A stretch of DNA of 64,000 nt from Chitinophaga flava (GCF_003308995.1 NZ_QFFJ01000002.1:1674001-1738000), one strand, 5' to 3'; counted from the first letter of the stretch, positions 33,731 to 43,270 are shown. Notes: generated from the sequence alone by a model not told the origin. A program made the numbers and translations.

Positions 33731-34407
33731 AAAAAGCAGAAGTAAAAACATTATTTATTAATGAGTTAAAGGGAGTTTTTATCCCCAATGGATTTAAGGT
33801 TTCTACGGCGAAAAATTATTTCAGTCGCGTAACGAGCGAGAATTCTAATGACTACTATTTTGTCATTAAAGATTATTATGATGAACACACCATCGTGGAT
33901 GGTTTTGGTGTAAGGATAAACAGAGTGGAAAAAATATTGAAAACTGCTGTGGCTGAAATATTTCCTGATTGGGATAAAATGAATGATGAAGTTACTGTGA
34001 GGTTAGGATATGGCAGGATCAGGCATAATCGTTTGGATTATAGCTATCCTTATATGACAAATAATGAAGAGGCAATGGAAGTGATTCAGACAATAAAAAC
34101 ATTTATGAACGAAGAGGGTTTCCCCTTAATGGAACGCTATAATGAGATCAGGAATATAGATACGGATTTTAACAATATGGAAGTAATGAATGATGCTCCG
34201 GCACTATACTTCCTGCGATTGGGACAATATCCTTTTTACAGGTTCCGGCAAATGATAATTGCCAGATTGTGTGGAAATCCTATCTATGATTATATCGTAA
34301 AAAGAACACTGGAAATGCTTGATAAAGATGAAGAAAGCGCCAATAAATCGAAACGTATTGCCGCATATAAATGTTTGGTAGCATATCTGGATGCAGGTAC
34401 ATACTGA
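33727..34407 (+). CDS. Candidate immunity protein to the upstream nuclease toxin
   Basis: The 226-residue cytoplasmic protein without signal peptide or lipobox begins inside the toxin stop codon (ATGA overlap), in contrast to every other protein of the operon, all of which are exported. The N-terminal half is alpha/beta (VKTLFINELKGVFIPNGFKV, DYYFVIKDYYDEHTIVDGFGVRI), resembling DUF4304-like proteins only in general pattern; the C-terminal half is helical. I do not recognise the family. Position, length, solubility and low G+C (about 28% by hand count over 33841-33900) all fit an immunity gene that neutralises the nuclease domain in the producer. This is inference; expression tests are absent. 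Confidence 0.65.
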   Translation: MKKAEVKTLFINELKGVFIPNGFKVSTAKNYFSRVTSENSNDYYFVIKDYYDEHTIVDGFGVRINRVEKILKTAVAEIFPDWDKMNDEVTVRLGYGRIRHNRLDYSYPYMTNNEEAMEVIQTIKTFMNEEGFPLMERYNEIRNIDTDFNNMEVMNDAPALYFLRLGQYPFYRFRQMIIARLCGNPIYDYIVKRTLEMLDKDEESANKSKRIAAYKCLVAYLDAGTY

Positions 34408-34425
34408 ATGATAATATCATAATCT

Positions 34426-36531
34426 ATGCCTTTGAAATATACCCTGACTTTTGCAATATTTCTGAGTTTGTGCATCCCCGCGCAAGCCCAGCAGAAAGCC
34501 ACTTCTAAACCGGAACGACCTGCCATTTTGCTGAAAGCGCGTGCACAGGAACATCGTATCCTCCTCCGATGGGCTGTAAATCAACCTGCAGCCTGGAAGC
34601 TGGCCAATCAATACGGTTTCATGATTGAGCGCTATACTGTTCTGAAGAACGGCCACGCCTATACGGTAAAAGATGGTGTTGAAAAAGTGTTGCTTACCAA
34701 AGCACCCTTGAAACCCTATCCGCTGGAGAAATGGGCCGATATCATGAAACGCAGCGACGATGCGGCTGTTATTGCACAGGGATTGTACGGGGAGTCCTTT
34801 ACCGTTACCGGTGGTAAACAGGATATGGCCACTATCGTGAATATGAGCAATGAGCAGGAGCAACGTTTTTCTTTTAGCCTGCTTGCTGCCGACAGGAACT
34901 TTGAAGCAGCTCAGATGGCGGGATGGGGCTATGTTGACAATACCGCCAATCCTGATGAAAAGTATGTGTATAGAATATATACAGTAGTGCCTGCCACTAA
35001 AATGAAAATTGATACCGCAGGGGTTTTCATCGGCATAAAAGATTTTCAACCACTCCCACAGCCTAAAGACCTGTACGGTAATTTCGGTGATAAGACGGTA
35101 ATGCTCAGCTGGAACTACCGGTTGCTGAAAGATGTGTACAGCAGCTATTATATAGAACGCTCTACAGATGGAACACATTTTACGAAGCTGTCAGATTTGC
35201 CGGTGATCAACCTGAATGAAAATGATGCCCGTACTCCTTCACGCATGTTTTATACAGATACGCTGCAGGAAAATAATCAGCAATATTATTACCGGGTGAC
35301 TGGTCTCACTTCTTTTGGTGAATCAGGCCCGCCATCTGCTGTTACTAGTGGTTCAGGCAAACAAATGTTGGCATATGTACCTAATATCAAAGCCGCCGGT
35401 ATCATCAATGAAAGCAGTGCCACCCTGGAATGGGAGTTTGCAAAAGAAGGGGAAACACTGATCGACCATTTTGAACTGGACCAATCCGCAGATGCAACTC
35501 AAGGTTCCTATAAAACGATCAACAACAAGATCAAGTCAGTACAACGGAAAATAACGGTTAATAGCCTGATGCCTGTCAATTATTTTATTATTACTGCCGT
35601 TGATAAAAATGGTAATAAACGTAGCTCTTTCCCTTACCTGGTGCAGCCTGTAGACTCTGTTCCTCCGGCTACGCCTGCTGATCTTACCGCTGTTATAGAT
35701 AGTGCCGGCCATGTTACCTTAAAATGGAAAGATAATACAGAACCAGATCTGAAAGGATATGTGATACTGAAGAGTAATCTGAAAAATGAGGAGGCAGCGG
35801 TATTGAATGAGGAACCCGTTACTATTGCGCAATTCAGGGATAGTGTAGGCCTGCGCTCTCTCAATTCGAAAGTATATTATGCGGTAATGGCATTGGATCA
35901 GCGTCTGAACAGGTCTAAGCCTACACCGTTTGTCGAAGTCACGAAACCGGATAAGATACCGCCTGTTTCTCCGGTGTTTAAAGGCTACGATGCAAACGAT
36001 GGCCATATTACACTCTCATGGATCAATAGTAGTTCAGCGGATGTGGCTACGCATAAACTGTACAGGAAAAATGCCGATAGTGTACAGGCTCCATGGATAT
36101 TGGTAAAGGAATTCCCAGGAAAAGAAACTGCTGGTTATACTGATGGACAGGTAGTGAATGGGCAAACCTATCTCTATAACATTGTTGCAGTTGATAACAG
36201 TAATAATGTATCATTACCCGCTCCAACGCTTACCGTAACTGTTTTTACGGCTGCTGTAACACCTGCGGTAAAGAACCTGCAGGCTGCTGCCAACAGAACT
36301 GAGAAGAGAATTGAAGTGAGCTGGGGATATAATAATAATGAAGTGGTGGAATACCAGGTATATAAGGCTGTGAATAAAGGAGCTGTAACGTTATGGAAAG
36401 TAGTGAATGCCAATATTCAATTGCTGAACGATACTGAAATATTTGCGAATAATAACTACCGGTACGCTGTACGTGCGGTATTAAAGAACGGACGTATGAG
36501 CAAGTGGACTGAGGTAAAAGTAGCATACTAA
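34426..36531 (+). CDS. Secreted fibronectin type III repeat protein
   Basis: The 701-residue product has a signal peptide (1-21, cleavage after AQA). An N-terminal domain (~25-200) begins RPAILLKARAQEHRILLRWAV, and four to five FN3 domains follow, at about 207-305, 315-405, 410-505, 508-602 and 608-700. FN3 hallmarks are the Trp in strand B (VMLSWNY, VTLKWKD, ITLSWIN, IEVSWGY) and the Tyr-x-V/A strand F (QYYYRVTGL, VYYAVMAL, YLYNIVAV, YRYAVRAV). It has no sorting tail or lipobox, so it may be retained by partners. It starts 18 bases after the immunity gene. Its role may be as an extracellular spacer or carbohydrate/protein binder. Confidence 0.85.
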   Translation: MPLKYTLTFAIFLSLCIPAQAQQKATSKPERPAILLKARAQEHRILLRWAVNQPAAWKLANQYGFMIERYTVLKNGHAYTVKDGVEKVLLTKAPLKPYPLEKWADIMKRSDDAAVIAQGLYGESFTVTGGKQDMATIVNMSNEQEQRFSFSLLAADRNFEAAQMAGWGYVDNTANPDEKYVYRIYTVVPATKMKIDTAGVFIGIKDFQPLPQPKDLYGNFGDKTVMLSWNYRLLKDVYSSYYIERSTDGTHFTKLSDLPVINLNENDARTPSRMFYTDTLQENNQQYYYRVTGLTSFGESGPPSAVTSGSGKQMLAYVPNIKAAGIINESSATLEWEFAKEGETLIDHFELDQSADATQGSYKTINNKIKSVQRKITVNSLMPVNYFIITAVDKNGNKRSSFPYLVQPVDSVPPATPADLTAVIDSAGHVTLKWKDNTEPDLKGYVILKSNLKNEEAAVLNEEPVTIAQFRDSVGLRSLNSKVYYAVMALDQRLNRSKPTPFVEVTKPDKIPPVSPVFKGYDANDGHITLSWINSSSADVATHKLYRKNADSVQAPWILVKEFPGKETAGYTDGQVVNGQTYLYNIVAVDNSNNVSLPAPTLTVTVFTAAVTPAVKNLQAAANRTEKRIEVSWGYNNNEVVEYQVYKAVNKGAVTLWKVVNANIQLLNDTEIFANNNYRYAVRAVLKNGRMSKWTEVKVAY

Positions 36532-36543
36532 AAGCCCGACCCT

Positions 36544-39500
36544 ATGAAAATTTATATTGGTATTATACTGACAATGCTGCTCTGGTATCAGCAAACTTCC
36601 GGGCAGGCAAATTACCGGCTGAAAACTAAGACAAGTATATACAGACCCGACTTCTCGTATAGGTATATATGTGATGACAATTTTTTTGATCTGGTAGCCA
36701 ATTTTTCCAATGCCCGTGGTATGAGTATCCCTACTCCCGGTTATCAGGCATCTATCGGCAATTCAGGCTATGATATGCAAAACCTGGTGTCGGACCCAAA
36801 CTGGTCTGCCCAGTATGTACCTCCAACTCCCCAAAGAGTACTTTTTGATAGTATAACCTTTCCCACTACTAACGATCTGACGGGGATATATATACGAACA
36901 CTTTCATCAAAGTCTGGTGGGGGGGGATGTTCCGTTAGTTGTGACGAAAGTTATACTTTCCCCGTTAGTGGTTTATCGTCTGCTGGCTGTGCCTATACTT
37001 CCAGGTATAAACATTCTAATTATATTAACGATAATACCTGTTTTACACATTTGGTGGAAGTATGGGTATATCCTATATTGGATAATGCGTTGCAACAACC
37101 GGCGGATAAAGCAATTGGTACCGAAGACCCAATCACTATCTCTGCTATTGCCGGTTTCCCTTCGCCCGTTTATAAATGGCAGTTCAATGTGGATGGAACA
37201 TGGAGATCATTTCCTGCTGCATACATTGGTTCCAGCACTATAGCGTTTACGGCTACCGATTTGTTGGCCGGGTCCGGGTTGAATGTCAATAATTACATCT
37301 CAAAAAATGTCTATATCCGTCTCGATAATTGTTCTGGTGGCTCTTCATCCAATATCATTACACTAAATATCAAAAAATCGCCACCTGCCATTATTAATAC
37401 TATTGTTACACAACCGACCTGTTTCGATTCCAATGATGGTAAGTTCAACGTTACTTTTGGCCGATCGTTACTCAATGGTGAATCCCTTTTGCTTAACCTC
37501 CTGGATCCCACTCGTCCGGGACGGCCACTTTTCCATCAGATCACTGCTGCAGATCTGGGCGCCGACAACAGCTATACTTTCCCTGACAACCTGCCGGCCG
37601 CCAATTATTACCTGACATACCAGAGTAAGTTTGATACCGCACAATCCAATGTGAAAAAAACGGTGCAGTATAGTGTTACAGCACCTGCGCCCGTTGCTTT
37701 TACTACCACTTCTTCAAACGTTTGGTGTTATGCCGGAAAAGACGGTACCATTACATTGCAGGCTACCGGTGGGGTCGGTAATTATCAATACATGATCAAA
37801 AGAGCCGGACAGCCGGATTCCTCCTGGTATTCGTTTTCTTCCGGTAATACCAGTCTTATTACGGCATTATCTGCAGGCAATTATATCATCCAGGTAAGAG
37901 ACGGGAGTCAGTGTTACGCAAAAAGCAGCGCCAACGGCCCCGTTATCAATAAAAATATCGCGATCACACAACCTGCGGTTCCCTTACAGATCAACCTGGT
38001 ACAATCCGCCAATCCGCTGGGGTATGGGTTGTCTGATGGATGGGTAGAAGCTGAGATCACCGGTGGCACCGGATTGCCGGATGGCTCTTATCATTACCAA
38101 TGGACATCGAATGGTACAGTGTTAACAGGAGGTGTTACAACCACTGTCACGGCAACCGGCTATCGTATCAGATTATCAGGAATACCACAAGGGACCTATA
38201 AGTTAAATGTCACCGATAATAACTACCTGTCAGCGACTACCAATGCTGGTTGTACAGCCACAGACAGCTTTAGTTTGGTGCAGCCGCCTCCGCTGGTGGT
38301 GGCAATAGCCATTACAGACAGTGTACAATGTAAAGGCAATACAGATGGCATATTGGTCGCTCACGCAAAAGGGGGAATGCCTTTTACGACAGGCCTCCCT
38401 TACGCCTATACGTGGAAAAAGAAAAATACATCCGGCACATGGGATGTATTAACTACACAAACAGATAGCATTGCCGGTAGCCTCAATGCCGGGTGGTATG
38501 CGGTGAATATAAAAGATGCCAATGGCATCGTATTAAATAAAGACAGTATCTTCTTTTTACCCGAGCCACTTCTGTTACAGGTAAGCATCAGTAAAACAGA
38601 TGTTACCTGCAGTGGTTTCCCTGATGGGAATGCCTTTGCAAACGTCACTGGTGGCAACCAACCCTACCAGCTCATCTGGAATACCGGCGATACCGGTGAT
38701 ACCATCACTCACCTGGCTGCAGGTACTTACCTGGTGTATGTGAAAGACCGGCATGGTTGTAAAACACAGCTTAATACGGTAATTGCACAGCCCAATGCTA
38801 TCAATGTTACTGCTACGGTTACACAGCCCACTTGTTTTAATAGCTGCGATGGGGCAATAGCTGTGGGCATTACTGGCGGTACCTCACCTTTCATTTATCA
38901 ATGGACAGGTACTAACGGTAACGCTAGTACGGTTAATAATCTTTGTAGTGGTGCTTATCAGGTGAAAATCACAGATGCCAATGGCTGTAGCTTCACACAG
39001 GGCGTTACGCTGGATAATCCCGCCCCATTGCCACTCCGTCTGAAACCTGACCGCTATATCTGCACCGGACAAGCTATCTCTTATGATATTACAGTAGATA
39101 AACCAGGAATGCAATACCAATGGACATCTCCCAACGGATTCAGCAGCAGGCAGGCTGCGGTAACGCTTACGCAGGCTGGCACTTATTATGCACAGGTAGT
39201 CGATGCACACAACTGTATCTCTAAAGATACATTGGTGTTAACGGCGTTTACTTCCACGGTAGCCAGTGAGTTTGCACTCCCTTCACAGGCCTTTACCAAT
39301 GAAGATATTGTGATCGTAAATATCAGTAATCCTGCACCGGATAGTATAAGATGGACGCTGCCCGCAGCTGCCGGCATCTTACAGCAGGATTATAATCTGG
39401 CCAGACTGACTTTTAGAGATACCGGTACTTATGCTATCAGGCTTACTACCTATAAGGGGTCCTGTTACGCCGATCAGGTACAGCAGGTAATTGTGACCGA

Positions 39501-39792
39501 CAGGGCCGGTTTTCCAGGCGTCAGTAATACCCGGAACCCATTTATAAAAGAGTTTTCCATATCACCTAATCCTAATTACGGCAGCTTTACGGTACAGGTA
39601 GTGCTGCAACGGGATGCGCCCATCAGATTAAAACTGATCAGACTGAACACAAGCCAGGTGACCAGCCTTGTCTTACAATCCGGACTGGCAGCTTATTCGA
39701 TACCGATGAAAGTCACGGCTGCTTCCGGGCTTTATGTGCTGGTGCTGGAGACACCCAATGGTAACGCTTCTTTAAAGGTGGCTATTCTCTAA
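36544..39792 (+). CDS. SprB-repeat surface protein with type A T9SS sorting domain
   Basis: The 1082-residue product has a signal peptide (about 1-20). Roughly five SprB-type repeats (PF13573) lie at about 290, 390, 590, 685 and 760, recognisable by C-x(4-6)-DG...GG.PY.Y.W and V.D.(N/H)GC. PKD/Ig-like segments lie between them. The tail ~1000-1082 (SISPNPNYGSFTVQV, ASGLYVLVLETPNG, KVAIL) is a type A sorting domain, so the protein is exported by the type IX system and attached to the surface. A run of eight G at 36919-36926 lies within codons ~126-128 and could slip. It is the only protein of the operon with a T9SS signal. Confidence 0.87.
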   Translation: MKIYIGIILTMLLWYQQTSGQANYRLKTKTSIYRPDFSYRYICDDNFFDLVANFSNARGMSIPTPGYQASIGNSGYDMQNLVSDPNWSAQYVPPTPQRVLFDSITFPTTNDLTGIYIRTLSSKSGGGGCSVSCDESYTFPVSGLSSAGCAYTSRYKHSNYINDNTCFTHLVEVWVYPILDNALQQPADKAIGTEDPITISAIAGFPSPVYKWQFNVDGTWRSFPAAYIGSSTIAFTATDLLAGSGLNVNNYISKNVYIRLDNCSGGSSSNIITLNIKKSPPAIINTIVTQPTCFDSNDGKFNVTFGRSLLNGESLLLNLLDPTRPGRPLFHQITAADLGADNSYTFPDNLPAANYYLTYQSKFDTAQSNVKKTVQYSVTAPAPVAFTTTSSNVWCYAGKDGTITLQATGGVGNYQYMIKRAGQPDSSWYSFSSGNTSLITALSAGNYIIQVRDGSQCYAKSSANGPVINKNIAITQPAVPLQINLVQSANPLGYGLSDGWVEAEITGGTGLPDGSYHYQWTSNGTVLTGGVTTTVTATGYRIRLSGIPQGTYKLNVTDNNYLSATTNAGCTATDSFSLVQPPPLVVAIAITDSVQCKGNTDGILVAHAKGGMPFTTGLPYAYTWKKKNTSGTWDVLTTQTDSIAGSLNAGWYAVNIKDANGIVLNKDSIFFLPEPLLLQVSISKTDVTCSGFPDGNAFANVTGGNQPYQLIWNTGDTGDTITHLAAGTYLVYVKDRHGCKTQLNTVIAQPNAINVTATVTQPTCFNSCDGAIAVGITGGTSPFIYQWTGTNGNASTVNNLCSGAYQVKITDANGCSFTQGVTLDNPAPLPLRLKPDRYICTGQAISYDITVDKPGMQYQWTSPNGFSSRQAAVTLTQAGTYYAQVVDAHNCISKDTLVLTAFTSTVASEFALPSQAFTNEDIVIVNISNPAPDSIRWTLPAAAGILQQDYNLARLTFRDTGTYAIRLTTYKGSCYADQVQQVIVTDRAGFPGVSNTRNPFIKEFSISPNPNYGSFTVQVVLQRDAPIRLKLIRLNTSQVTSLVLQSGLAAYSIPMKVTAASGLYVLVLETPNGNASLKVAIL

Positions 39793-39810
39793 TGTTTTCA
39801 ATGAATACCA

Positions 39811-41166
39811 ATGAACAGGAAGAATAAACGGATAAGGCTATACGCAATCCTTCTACTGGCAGAACTATTGGGGGGATGTTATAAAGAAGAACAATACCCG
39901 GTAAAAGCAGTATTTTCTATACAGGTAGAGAATAATAATTATTCCGTGCCGGTACAGGTAAATATCAGCAATAACACCACCGGTGCTGAAACCTTTTCCT
40001 GGAGCTTTGAAGGCGGAAATCCGGCGACATCAGCAAAAAAAGATCCCGGCACTATTGTGTATAATAATCCCGGTAATTATATTCTCAAATTAATTGCAGG
40101 TAACCGGTATGGCGGCATAGATAGTATGACCATACCAATAAAGGTGGATGCTGATGTGGAACCAGGATTTACCTGTACCAATGCTCAGTCCTGGTTTCCG
40201 CCGGTTACGTGTCAGTTGAACAATATTACAAAAGGTGCTGACAGATATGAATGGACTTTTGAGGGTGGCGAACCCGCATCTTCAACACAGATGCAACCAG
40301 GAAACGTGGTATTCCGGCAGCCAGGGAAACATAAGATCACATTAAAGGCAGGCAACGGGCGCGTAAGCTTTACCAGGGATACTACTATCACAGTTTTACC
40401 CGACCTGGTAGCTGATTTCAGCATTGCCTGGCCTGCATCAAATGATGATAAACAGGTTCCTTTCAATGTGATCACAGTTAATAAATGCATCAGTGCTACC
40501 AGCTATAACTGGTCGTTTACAGGAGGCGCCCCTGCTATATCAACAGACCAGGCTCCATCGGTACTATATAATACTCCAGGTATCTATACGCTTTCCCTGA
40601 CCGCAGCCAATGATAAAAAATCTGTAGTGGCCACAAAAACAATCACAGTATTACCCAATACCCATCTCTATACGTTTACGGATATACGATTGGGTATTAA
40701 TACAGCACAAAATACTATTGGCAGCTATTTTTCTTCTGTATTGGGAAAAGTGCTGAAAAGCGGTGAGGTAACAGCTGCAAATGGCAGCCAGATTGACTTC
40801 TGTTATTTTGGTCTGAATAATGGATTTAACTATAATAAAATTATTTCACCGGATAGTGTGCAGCTGTATACATTTTCCGCTATCCCGAATGCAATTAATA
40901 TTCAGGTGATCAACAAACAAGAGTCTTGCGGATGTGGCGTTAATTTTTCGGTAGCTGATTTTGACAGCATGACAGACGATACACCGCTAAGAATGTTGAA
41001 TATCAGCCAAAGTATAGCCGGCCTTGCGGAATTTGATAATACGGTGCCGAGAGTTGTCCTCTTCAAAACATCTGACGGCAGAAAGGGGGCTGTTAAAATA
41101 AAACAATTCGTTAATGCTGGTCAGCAAAGCTATATTCTCTGTGATATCAAGATTACGAAACCATAA
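39811..41166 (+). CDS. PKD-domain lipoprotein, last gene of the toxin operon
   Basis: The 451-residue lipoprotein has a lipobox ELLGGC (Cys23). Three PKD domains follow (about 32-112, 115-195, 198-280), shown by FSWSFEGGNPATS, YEWTFEGGEPASS and YNWSFTGGAPAIS and by the NPGNYILKL / QPGKHKITL / TPGIYTLSL strands. The C-terminal ~165 residues are a unique beta-rich domain (IDFCYFGLNNGF, CGCGVNFSVADFDSM, with Cys residues possibly disulfide-linked). It is probably a surface- or periplasm-facing lipoprotein that pairs with the SprB-repeat protein. The gene ends 36 bases before a 23-bp perfect hairpin. Confidence 0.85.
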   Translation: MNRKNKRIRLYAILLLAELLGGCYKEEQYPVKAVFSIQVENNNYSVPVQVNISNNTTGAETFSWSFEGGNPATSAKKDPGTIVYNNPGNYILKLIAGNRYGGIDSMTIPIKVDADVEPGFTCTNAQSWFPPVTCQLNNITKGADRYEWTFEGGEPASSTQMQPGNVVFRQPGKHKITLKAGNGRVSFTRDTTITVLPDLVADFSIAWPASNDDKQVPFNVITVNKCISATSYNWSFTGGAPAISTDQAPSVLYNTPGIYTLSLTAANDKKSVVATKTITVLPNTHLYTFTDIRLGINTAQNTIGSYFSSVLGKVLKSGEVTAANGSQIDFCYFGLNNGFNYNKIISPDSVQLYTFSAIPNAINIQVINKQESCGCGVNFSVADFDSMTDDTPLRMLNISQSIAGLAEFDNTVPRVVLFKTSDGRKGAVKIKQFVNAGQQSYILCDIKITKP

Positions 41167-41201
41167 CTTTCGCCATACTTCATAGCCAGAGGCATCACCA
41201 G

Positions 41202-41251
41202 ATAAATAACAAGGCTCTCAAATCATTGGATTTGAGAGCCTTGTTATTTAT
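41202..41251 (+). terminator. Terminator of the toxin operon, 23-bp perfect hairpin
   Basis: Arms at 41202-41224 and 41229-41251 are exact reverse complements with a 4-base loop (ATTG). The core is GC-containing (AAGGCTCTC) and the ends are A/T-rich, so it can act in either direction. It follows the PKD lipoprotein stop by 35 bases. Confidence 0.85.
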
Positions 41252-41347
41252 AGGCTTTCTGAAAATTTTTTATACTAAAACACCTTCCGTGCTTCATTTC
41301 CAAATAGTGCCATTGGATTAGAGAATAGTGCAGCTTAAGAAATATTT

Positions 41348-41367
41348 CATTACAGACCTTTGTAATG
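41348..41367. promoter_or_regulatory. Inverted repeat upstream of the MFS gene, candidate operator
   Basis: CATTACA (41348-41354), six bases, then TGTAATG (41361-41367) form a perfect 7-6-7 inverted repeat 35 bases upstream of the MFS start codon. The AraC gene at 43340 is the closest candidate regulator, although AraC sites are more often direct repeats. Confidence 0.4.
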
Positions 41368-41402
41368 TCAGATTTTGAAATACTCATAGAGGATTTAAAT
41401 AA

Positions 41403-42554
41403 ATGGATATGAAGAAGTTATCCGGGATGGGAAGATTGGCTCTGCTACTTTCAAGTAGCCTTACTATTATGGTTGGAACAGCGATAGCTCCTTCACTTAC
41501 GGAAATATCGAAGCACCTGGGGTTTGCAAAAAGTCCCGGATGGCTTATTACTTTACCTTCACTTGGTGTTGTGTTATTTGCACCTTTTGTAGGTAAGTTA
41601 ATAGATCAAAAAGGACCATATGTTATAATGCTATGGGGATTGATACCCTATGCGGTGTTGGGAACTATAGGAGCGGTACTGCGTAATCCTTACCTTATTA
41701 TCATCGATCGTTTATTACTTGGCGGTGCTACCGCAGCCGTACAGGCATCAGGCACAGGCCTTATTGCAGCCCTTTTTCACGGCAAGGCCCGCATGAAAAT
41801 GATTGCGTGGCAGGGAATGAGTATCGAGCTGGGTGGGGTGGTTTTTCTCAGCATCGGAGGACTTTTGGGTGAGCTGGGTTGGCAATATCCGTTTTTCATT
41901 TACCTCATCGGTTTAGTTTGTGCGTTCCTGATTGTTAGAACTATAAACCTGCAACCTGCGCCTGTAGCCCAGCATGACGAAAGCACCGATACCCGGATCT
42001 CGTTAAAATTGGTTGTCATAATAATCAATTCTGCATTTGCCATGATTTTGTTTTTTGTAGCCTTTGTGGGTCTACCGGTTTACCTCACTGAAGTCTTTCA
42101 TTATTCAGAATCAGCAATCGGATATTTTATGGCCTTTATTTCTCTGATCGCGGTGGTTGCAGCTGGTCAAATGCCGAAGGTAGTCAGGAAATTTTCTGAG
42201 TTTAGGGTAGTTGCAACGGGATTCCTCTTTTTTATGGCTGGATTAGGAACATTTTATCTTGCCAATTCCTTATTAATGCTCTTTATAGCGGCATTATGTA
42301 TGGGAATAGGTTTTGGCTTTACCATTCCGCTGCTTAATCATATGACACTTGAGGAAAGCAGGCCTTCAAACAGAGGCCGTAATCTTGGCCTCTATTCAAT
42401 GGGTGTCTTTGGTGGTCAGTTTCTTTCTTCATTTATTACTGAAATATCATCAGATGTAGCCCTTACATTTTTGAATGGTGCAGTGCTGGCATTTGTAGTT
42501 GCAATTATGCTGTTACTGGTTACCGGTAAATCATCCCGATTTAAAATAGCCTGA
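41403..42554 (+). CDS. MFS transporter
   Basis: The 383-residue membrane protein has about 12 hydrophobic helices, an MFS loop 2-3 pattern (FVGKLIDQKGPYV) and a proline/glycine-rich helix 5 region (GMSIELGGVVFLSIGGLLGELGW) common in drug-efflux members. It precedes a PhlG-like hydrolase by 38 bases, so the pair is probably one transcript: hydrolysis inside, extrusion of the compound or its products. The specific substrate is inferred only from this context. An inverted repeat lies just upstream. Confidence 0.82.
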   Translation: MDMKKLSGMGRLALLLSSSLTIMVGTAIAPSLTEISKHLGFAKSPGWLITLPSLGVVLFAPFVGKLIDQKGPYVIMLWGLIPYAVLGTIGAVLRNPYLIIIDRLLLGGATAAVQASGTGLIAALFHGKARMKMIAWQGMSIELGGVVFLSIGGLLGELGWQYPFFIYLIGLVCAFLIVRTINLQPAPVAQHDESTDTRISLKLVVIIINSAFAMILFFVAFVGLPVYLTEVFHYSESAIGYFMAFISLIAVVAAGQMPKVVRKFSEFRVVATGFLFFMAGLGTFYLANSLLMLFIAALCMGIGFGFTIPLLNHMTLEESRPSNRGRNLGLYSMGVFGGQFLSSFITEISSDVALTFLNGAVLAFVVAIMLLLVTGKSSRFKIA

Positions 42555-42592
42555 TACGTTTTAATATATACTGAAAATAAAAAATAAATTTT

Positions 42593-43267
42593 ATGAGAAT
42601 AGAAGAAGCAAATGACCTCCTGAAACCTGGATACTTACCATTTGAAGCTGGCTGGAAGCGTTATGACGATGGTTTGTTAGTTGTTGCTGCACGTTCCAGT
42701 CTTGCTAATATCACAGGGGAAATGGTAGAATGGTGGTTTACTTATGTTCAAAACACTGAGCAGTACACCATTTGGCATAAAGATGACCATGTATTCAGCG
42801 ATTGGATCGGAGAACGGGGAACAGGTAAATATATTGGTGGAACACATATCGCTCACGAGAGACTAGGTGGAGATGAAATACACAAGTTGAAGATCAATTT
42901 TCTTGATCCGGCTAACATACTGGATGTATCGAAATTTGAGGAGCTTGGCGTTACTGCTGTTCATGCCAGATTGGGAATAGATGGGATGCCTGGTTACGCA
43001 GCCAAAATGGTCCATTTTATTCGCGATACCGACTATGGTTGTGAAATGCGCAGCCGATTCTGGTTGGGATATTTTGAAGGAAACGACCTGGAGAATAACC
43101 TTGAAACACGTCTTACGATTTATCCGGATGAATTAGGTGAGGGTTTGTGTAAACATTGCCATGAAGAGATGAGTAATTTTAATATTTTCTTACCTGAACT
43201 GTATGAAAAGGAGACCGGTAAAAAAGCTAAAAAGAACACGCTTAATGATCTGCTGAAAAATGTATAA
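42593..43267 (+). CDS. DAPG hydrolase (PhlG)-family protein, copy 1
   Basis: The 224-residue protein has the family pattern of PF18089: GYLPFEAGWKRYDDGLLVVA, MVEWWF (residues 44-49), WHKDDH (61-66), YIGGTH, then EMRSRFWLG and HCHEEM near 188-193, with the FLPELYEKE end. PhlG uses a zinc ion held by two His and two Glu to cleave a C-C bond of 2,4-diacetylphloroglucinol; His66 and the His188...Glu192 (HxxxE) pair are candidate ligands here. Being shorter than PhlG (~290), it may act on other acylated phenols. Its terminator hairpin begins four bases after the stop. The AraC gene and a second copy follow. Confidence 0.8.
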   Translation: MRIEEANDLLKPGYLPFEAGWKRYDDGLLVVAARSSLANITGEMVEWWFTYVQNTEQYTIWHKDDHVFSDWIGERGTGKYIGGTHIAHERLGGDEIHKLKINFLDPANILDVSKFEELGVTAVHARLGIDGMPGYAAKMVHFIRDTDYGCEMRSRFWLGYFEGNDLENNLETRLTIYPDELGEGLCKHCHEEMSNFNIFLPELYEKETGKKAKKNTLNDLLKNV

Positions 43268-43270
43268 AAC

